Source: Hyparrhenia diplandra (taxonomy: Eukaryota > Streptophyta > Magnoliopsida > Poales > Poaceae). From it: DNA of 64,000 bases. The notes beneath the pieces were generated by a model. The model saw nothing but the letters and a program-made list of their open reading frames with translations. It did no database searches and was not told the DNA's origin. The position numbers and the translations under genes were made by a program. The stretch is from assembly GCA_015847255.1 (NCBI GenBank), contig JADLZK010008593.1, forward strand, positions 124,001 through 188,000. The letters are read 5' to 3'. This document shows positions 59,365 through 64,000 of the stretch, piece after piece; the stretch's first letter is position 1; the number at the start of each line of letters is the position of its first letter.

Positions 59365-60680
59365 GCGTCCCCGCCGACAGCGTCCGCGCGGGTCCGGGTC
59401 GGGCGCATTCCCGAGCGTCACCCACGCCGAGTGACGGCTGGTCCCAGACCGACCGTGTCGACGCTCGATGAAGTTCGCGCGGGCGGCGACGGTCCGCGAG
59501 TGCTCCTCGAGACCTTCGAGCACTAGAGTCTCAAAGGCGGGTTACCGTCGACGGTCGCGGCCGCGCGCTGTCGCACTCGGTACCTCCCTCGGCGCCTCGC
59601 AACCAACGGCAAACAGCCCCTGTCAAGATGGTCCGCGGCCGCCGCCGATCGCCCTGGCCCTACCTCTCCCGGGTGGCCGACGGACTGACCTCGGTAGGAG
59701 GCCGTCTTCGGGCCACCACCTTCTGGGAGCCGAGGTCGATTACCTCCCACGATCCGCGCCCGTGCGTGAGGAGCCGGGTCGGGCACTGAGTCCTCGGCCC
59801 GCGGCGGCCGGAGCGCGCAGGGGGGTGGACGCCCATCGCTTGGGCCACCGGCACGGAGCTCGGCTTCGAGCGCGGCGCTCCCAGCGGATCCGTCCGAGTT
59901 CCTCCCCTCTCCCGGGAGCCGTGGGGCGTCACCCAGCGCGCGACGATAGGAGGGGCGAACAGCGACCGCCGAGCTTCGACGTCGCCGGCAGCCCCTCCGC
60001 CGGTTTGGGGGTTAGGGCTCCCGGGGGCTTGACCCTCGCCCCACGACAACGAAGGAGAGACGGAGGTTAGCGTCGTGAAGAAAGGACTCGACATCGACCT
60101 CGACCTCATAGAGCAAGCGAACTCAAAGCACTTACCCGGTGGACACGCGCCTCTTCTTATCGCCCTTCGACGGCGCGGTGTCGGTGGCGCCCTCTTCGAG
60201 CGCGGCGCGGCTCCGAAAAGCGCCCCGCGAGCGCGTCCCGACCGGCAGGTCGCCCGCCCAGGCGCCACCGAGTGACGATGTCCCTGCCGCTCCTCCCCAC
60301 CTCGCCGACGAGCCCCCGACCTCTCGGCGGTAACATCTTCGTCTTCGCCCGCTCATTGCCTCCGAGGATTCAACCCGCGCGCCTTGAGCCGCCCGGCGAA
60401 CGATCATGGAGGGGACGGGCCTCGCCCGGCGGGAGGTGCGGCTCGAGGTATACGGCGCCGACCTATTCGAGGGGAGAGTGATTAAAACGGATTACAATAT
60501 CAGCCAAAAGACGCTAAAGGAGCCGAGATAAACTCACCAATCGTCGTGAAGGCCGCCGCCTGAATGTTTTGGGGTCGGTAGGGATCCTAAAGGGCTTTCC
60601 GGTCACCCGCCGGACACCACCACTCCACATCCCCCGAAAGGTTGTCACCGTGAGTTTCTTCTTCTCCCCTCCACCATCTC
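59365..60680 (-). pseudogene. Middle part of the Gypsy antisense region
   Basis: GC-rich DNA with many overlapping frames. By position it should continue the antisense ORF from 60681 down to the solo LTR, but I recognise no domain here. Confidence 0.35.
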
Positions 60681-61459
60681 CTAGATGTGGAGAGTTCTCC
60701 TCCCGAGGAACGACCCCGTGTCCTGGGGCCCAGCGAAGAGGAGGGGCTCCAGAGCCCTATTGCCGCACAAACGCCTCCACTTTCCGAGCGACGTCCCGGG
60801 ACTTGGTGGAGAAGGTGAGGGGGGGAGTCTCCCTCCACAACTTGTTGGACCCGGGAAGACGCCACCGCTGAAGCGTGGAAGGGGGCGCCCGTCATTCTTC
60901 GATAAAACCATTCCTCCCACCACCGGAGTGTTGGACCCTGTCCCCTTCATGCCGGCCGGAGCCGGAGCGATCTCGCGGCCGATGGGGACCGGGATGTTCG
61001 ACCGTCGAGCTGTGCGTGATCTTCGCGTGGAAGAAATGCTTGAAAAGCTCCCTGCACCGTCGATCCCTAGCCACCCTTCGCGACAAAGACGAAACGAGGA
61101 GAGGTGGAAAGATCCCGTTGGGGTTCGATGCCGGAGCTCGATCCCCGGTAGATGAGCGGCGACCGCAGAACTCTGGTCGGAGAAGCACCCACCCTCGTCA
61201 TGGAAGGCGGCGAACGAGACGCACGCCATCCGGCGATCGGGAACGGCGCCCGCGGATTGGGCACGATCCACTCAGCGCCCGCGCGGCGTGGCGAGGAGAC
61301 CGCCGCTTCGCCACGCGGTCTTGCGGCGGCGCCTCGATGACCCTCGACGGGCCCACGTGCCCATGATTTCCTTTCTTCTTCCGATGGCGGCTTCTTGAAG
61401 ATCGTCGGCGGGGCTTCCGGGCTCTCCAAAGCACGGCCGAGAGCGGCATCGAGACTCAA
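60681..61459 (-). pseudogene. Antisense ORF, N-terminal PF04195-like ('putative gypsy type transposon') domain
   Basis: The minus-strand frames read ALGRALESPEAPPTIFKKPP, then EWIVPNPRAPFP, then RMACVSFAAFHDEGG, LPGIELRHRTPTGSFHLSSF and, one frame over, ELFKHFFHAKITHSST. The series EWIVP ... VSF-x-AFHERGF ... GIELQHLNPNGI ... W-x-x-FF is what I remember of the PF04195 domain, encoded by many grass ORFs and known from antisense ORFs of Tat-type Gypsy elements. The function is unknown. The frame is shifted at least three times. An upstream TATA box at 61520-61527 on the same strand suggests its own promoter. Confidence 0.6.
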
Positions 61460-61519
61460 GTGGAAGGAGGTGATGGCGGCGGAAAGGGAAAGTGAAGGGA
61501 AAACCCCGAATCTCCCTCC

Positions 61520-61527
61520 TATTTATA
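61520..61527 (-). promoter_or_regulatory. TATA box of the antisense ORF
   Basis: TATAAATA on the minus strand in the context CCTATAAATAGGAGGG, 60-70 bp upstream of the first recognisable antisense coding text. Confidence 0.6.
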
Positions 61528-61529
61528 GG

Positions 61530-62396
61530 ATGAGCTGGGGGACTCACTTAAGCCGCGGCGGGCCGGGGTGGCCCACCACTTCCACTGAGCCCCTCCGGCG
61601 TCCCCTCGCGTACACGCCATGTGGCGAAAGCGGAAGGCGAAGTGCAGCGCGAGCGATAGCGGTCGCCGAATCGGTAACTTTCTGCGGTAACTTTTCCCAA
61701 AAGGATCTTTACCGCGAGGCGAAAAATCCGGCGGAGCTTCGCCGCTAACGGCCATATCTCCGGGCGGCTCATCATAACGGCGAGCTCACGATGAAACCGA
61801 GCTCTGGGTTCGGCGGGCTCCCCCGTGAGCTCAGCGGCCGGCCGGGGAGACACCCCGACAAGGAGTGCAACGGAGGAGAGCGGCGCCCGACGGCCCACGC
61901 CCAACGGTCCTCGAGGGGGCTCCATCCAAGTCGCGCTTGAGTCGCCCGGCCCGATGTTCTCCGTCATCCCTCCACGGCGAGGGAGAGGCACGAGCCGCCG
62001 AGGATCCCTACGGGACCCCGGTGACTATAGAGGACTGGTCTCGGAAATGAGGTTGGCCCACAAGCGGGCCCGACGAACGAGCTCGCCCCGAACGCGAACT
62101 CGACCTCACTCGGGCAAACCGCTTTAAAGCTCACAAGAGTGCTCGACTTCGGCCCTACGCGGTAAAGTCGGGTTCAGCTCACCGCCCCTCCCTGCGGGGA
62201 ATCTAAAACGCTTTACTGGCACAAGCGCGTTACAACAAGCCTCCGCGCGGACTGAACGTCCTCCCAGCCCCTCGGGCTACCCGCTGGCAGTGCGCGCGCA
62301 CCCCAGGCGAGAAAATCCGGTCCCCGACCTGATAACGGCCACACGAGTCAACGCGCGGGGGTCCTCCTCCCTCCCGCGTTCCGAGAGGGGCTCTCG
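61530..62396. other. Gypsy 3' untranslated region before the 3' LTR
   Basis: No coding sequence is recognised. A purine-rich GAGAGGGGC at about 62384-62391 just before the LTR is the likely polypurine tract. Confidence 0.45.
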
Positions 62397-63616
62397 TGGG
62401 ACGCAGATATTCGGATCGAGTCAATCATCCCAACCCATCCGTAACAACGCATTAGAGAGGAAAATACTCATCAAACAATGGGTGATACCCGCCATAGAGG
62501 CTGAAATACGATGAGGACATCCCCCGTCTCGGATGAAGACTCACGGACCGCGGAGGCTCGGGGAACGAAGTTCAGCTCGTTCTTGGGAAAAACCTCCGTC
62601 TCGAACGAGCCCCTAGGGAGCGAAAGGTGCAACGAGCCCACCGCGTAGCGAAGCTCTTCTCCGCCTCGAACGAAGCTCCCTCGGCGCCGGACCCAAGAAC
62701 GATCCGGAGAATCCGGCGCCACGATTCATGAGATCGCGGGTTCAGCCACGCCGACCCGCGCCCGCAACCCACGATCATATCGGCCGCGCAGGCAAGATCC
62801 CCGCGGCGGACGCAGCGGAGGCGAGCGAGGTCCACGCCGGAGTCCCGACAAGCGCAAGGGACAAACGCTACGCGACAAGGATGACCTCGGCGGGCCGAGG
62901 TCAAGTTCCTGGCGAGCTCTCGGGTCACACGCGTTTCCCGCGACCCCAGAATGCACGAGCATTTAAGGCGCGTGGCGGGCCCCATGATCTCGCCCGTAGG
63001 CTCCGTGGCGTGCGGCGGGCGATGCAGAGGAGATGCGGCGGGGCGGACGAGCTCATTGTCTCCTTCTACACCCGACCGACGAGCTCGAGCTCGTCACCGC
63101 CAGGCGCGCACTACGTATGGGATATGGAGCCATCCCTATTCTACTCTACGGCGACCAAACGGCGTGTCGGATAGGATAGGATAGTAAAGCCGAGCGCGCG
63201 AGCCGGATAGCTGGCGTGCAGACATGGCGGGGAATTCTTCTTTTCTACCCCTCCTACTTGTATTTTCTTCCATCACCACGGACCTCACCCGATGGCGCCC
63301 CGTGAGCTCCCCTTGGGACTATAAAAGGGAGGGTTCGCCTTCGGGTGAGGGCAAGCTCTCGCACACTCAAAACACACACACACACACACCGCTCGACTCC
63401 ACTCGCCGCGACGGAGACTTGGGAGCTCTCCTCCCCTCTCGCCCGGCTTGTATTCGCCCGATCACGAGCACTTTGAGCTCGATAGTGCCACACTTTGGAC
63501 TAGGGTGCTCGGTAGCCCCGAACCAGTATAAACCTCCGTGTCATTGTTCTTGAGCTAGGCCATCGTTGCACACATTAGCCAGTCGGTTACTGTGACCGTG
63601 GTATACGACCACGACA
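62397..63616 (+). repeat. 3' LTR of the Tat-type Gypsy
   Basis: It matches 27491-28727 and ends GACCACGACA before the target duplication GTCAC (63617-63621). It has a TATA box at 63320-63327 and an (AC)9 microsatellite at 63372-63389, half the length of the one in the 5' LTR. Confidence 0.88.
63320..63327 (+). promoter_or_regulatory. TATA box of the Gypsy 3' LTR
   Basis: TATAAAAG, equivalent to 28407-28414. As an intact outward-facing LTR promoter it could drive read-through into the DNA to the right. Confidence 0.75.
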
Positions 63617-63621
63617 GTCAC

Positions 63622-63658
63622 GCTTCCCATAGTTGCAAGTTTTTTGAAACAGAGAGAG
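63622..63658. mobile_element. Stowaway MITE, right part
   Basis: GCTTCCCATAGTTGCAAGTT followed by TTTTGAAACAGAGAGAG and TA completes the Stowaway element that begins at 27273. The terminal inverted repeat (CTCTCTCTGTTTC against CTCCTCTGATCT) and the TA on both outer sides agree. Confidence 0.75.
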
Positions 63659-63660
63659 TA

Positions 63661-64000
63661 TTATCATCCAACAACTCATGTTGGGTCCCCCAACGTACAT
63701 GGTCAACATGATGTCAGTTGCTAGCTAGTACTTGCCAAGGGCTAGTACATTGCTATACATCAACAGTGTCGTAGTCGTCTCACGGAGTGACATATAGAAT
63801 GTTTCTAGCTACTTGAGACAACTATTATATAAGTTGTTATTGGCATGTAACTAATAACTTTACTTTTATTCTATCTATAAATTAAAGAATTGTAAGTTAC
63901 TAGGAGACATTTTAAAAACAACTATTGCAGTACATGTTGCCTATTAAATCTTATTACAACTATGTGAGGTGGAAACCTGTGATTGGACAAATTAGCAGTC
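63661..64000. other. AT-rich flank, no feature seen
   Basis: No gene or transposon terminus is recognised to the end of the window. Confidence 0.4.

Larger units (their letters stand above)
27491..63616 (+). mobile_element. Large Ty3/Gypsy retrotransposon, Tat-type, with nested insertions
   Basis: The boundaries are set by LTRs of about 1.23 kb (27491-28727 and 62397-63616) and the 5-bp duplication GTCAC (27486-27490, 63617-63621). The order of parts is LTR, PBS-like TTGGCGC, gag, protease, RT, RNase H, a second RNase H of the Tat type, integrase, a long non-pol region with an antisense ORF, then the 3' LTR. Removing the three insertions (29487-31222, 32883-49977, 55870-59364) leaves about 13.8 kb, a size known for Tat elements such as Grande and Huck. 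The extra RNase H and the antisense PF04195-like ORF support the Tat lineage. Every ORF is broken by many small indels, so the copy is inactive as read, although some breaks may be sequencing errors in GC-rich DNA. Confidence 0.88.

Noticed and set aside
27491..63616. Endogenous pararetrovirus or other integrated virus
   Set aside because: The order of domains, LTRs, PBS and target duplications identify LTR retrotransposons; no movement protein, coat protein or viral-type arrangement was seen.
1..64000. tRNA, rRNA or microRNA genes
   Set aside because: No cloverleaf, rRNA core or convincing short hairpin precursor was found by eye; only a SINE-like B box at 23990-24010.

Overview
The window is nuclear DNA of a grass. 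The evidence is the transposon complement: SIRE-type Copia, a Tat-type Gypsy carrying an antisense PF04195-like ORF, Stowaway and GGGCCTTGTTTAG-type MITEs, and a Mutator-like element with long inverted repeats. A panicoid grass is my guess from these families, and nothing here fixes the species. I see no bacterial, organellar or viral segment.

Only two host genes can be supported, both on the minus strand. A ZF-HD homeodomain transcription factor of the ZHD1/ZHD2 type lies at 2404-3368. A three-exon PEPKR2-type Ser/Thr kinase lies at 20058-22795. Both are otherwise well preserved but are broken by single-base differences in homopolymer runs (four and three sites). Because insertions and deletions both occur, in two unrelated genes, I suspect consensus errors in the assembly before I suspect two pseudogenes.

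Layout: 1-5.9 kb holds the ZHD gene and relics, including a Copia gag remnant. 5987-10987 is a Mutator-like element with about 300-bp inverted repeats and a 10-bp target duplication. It contains a Copia solo LTR (6292-8625), possible captured coding sequence, and a poly(A) retroposon of unknown type (9446-10596, 15-bp target duplication). 11-20 kb is GC-rich intergenic DNA with MITEs and a LINE-1 tail. 20-22.8 kb is the kinase. 23-27 kb holds a SINE-like copy, a palindromic MULE-type MITE and another MITE.

From 27273 to 63658 the window is one nested stack. A Stowaway MITE is split by a 36-kb Tat-type Gypsy element (27491-63616, target duplication GTCAC). That Gypsy is itself interrupted by a 1.74-kb solo-LTR-like insertion in gag, by a SIRE-type Copia element between gag and protease (target duplication ACGCC), and by a 3.5-kb solo LTR in its antisense region. 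The Copia element has the form LTR-internal-LTR-partial internal-LTR tip, so it was a tandem array. The missing part is occupied by a truncated minus-strand element with a 3.9-kb LTR and a non-coding interior (LARD-like), which ends in the first exon of a signal-peptide gene fragment.

I found no convincing new biological system. The most interesting points are the signal-peptide gene start inside the LARD-like element, the antisense gene with its own TATA box in the Gypsy, the double-stop gag/pol junction with a splice-acceptor-like sequence in the Copia, and the unidentified retroposon inside the MULE.
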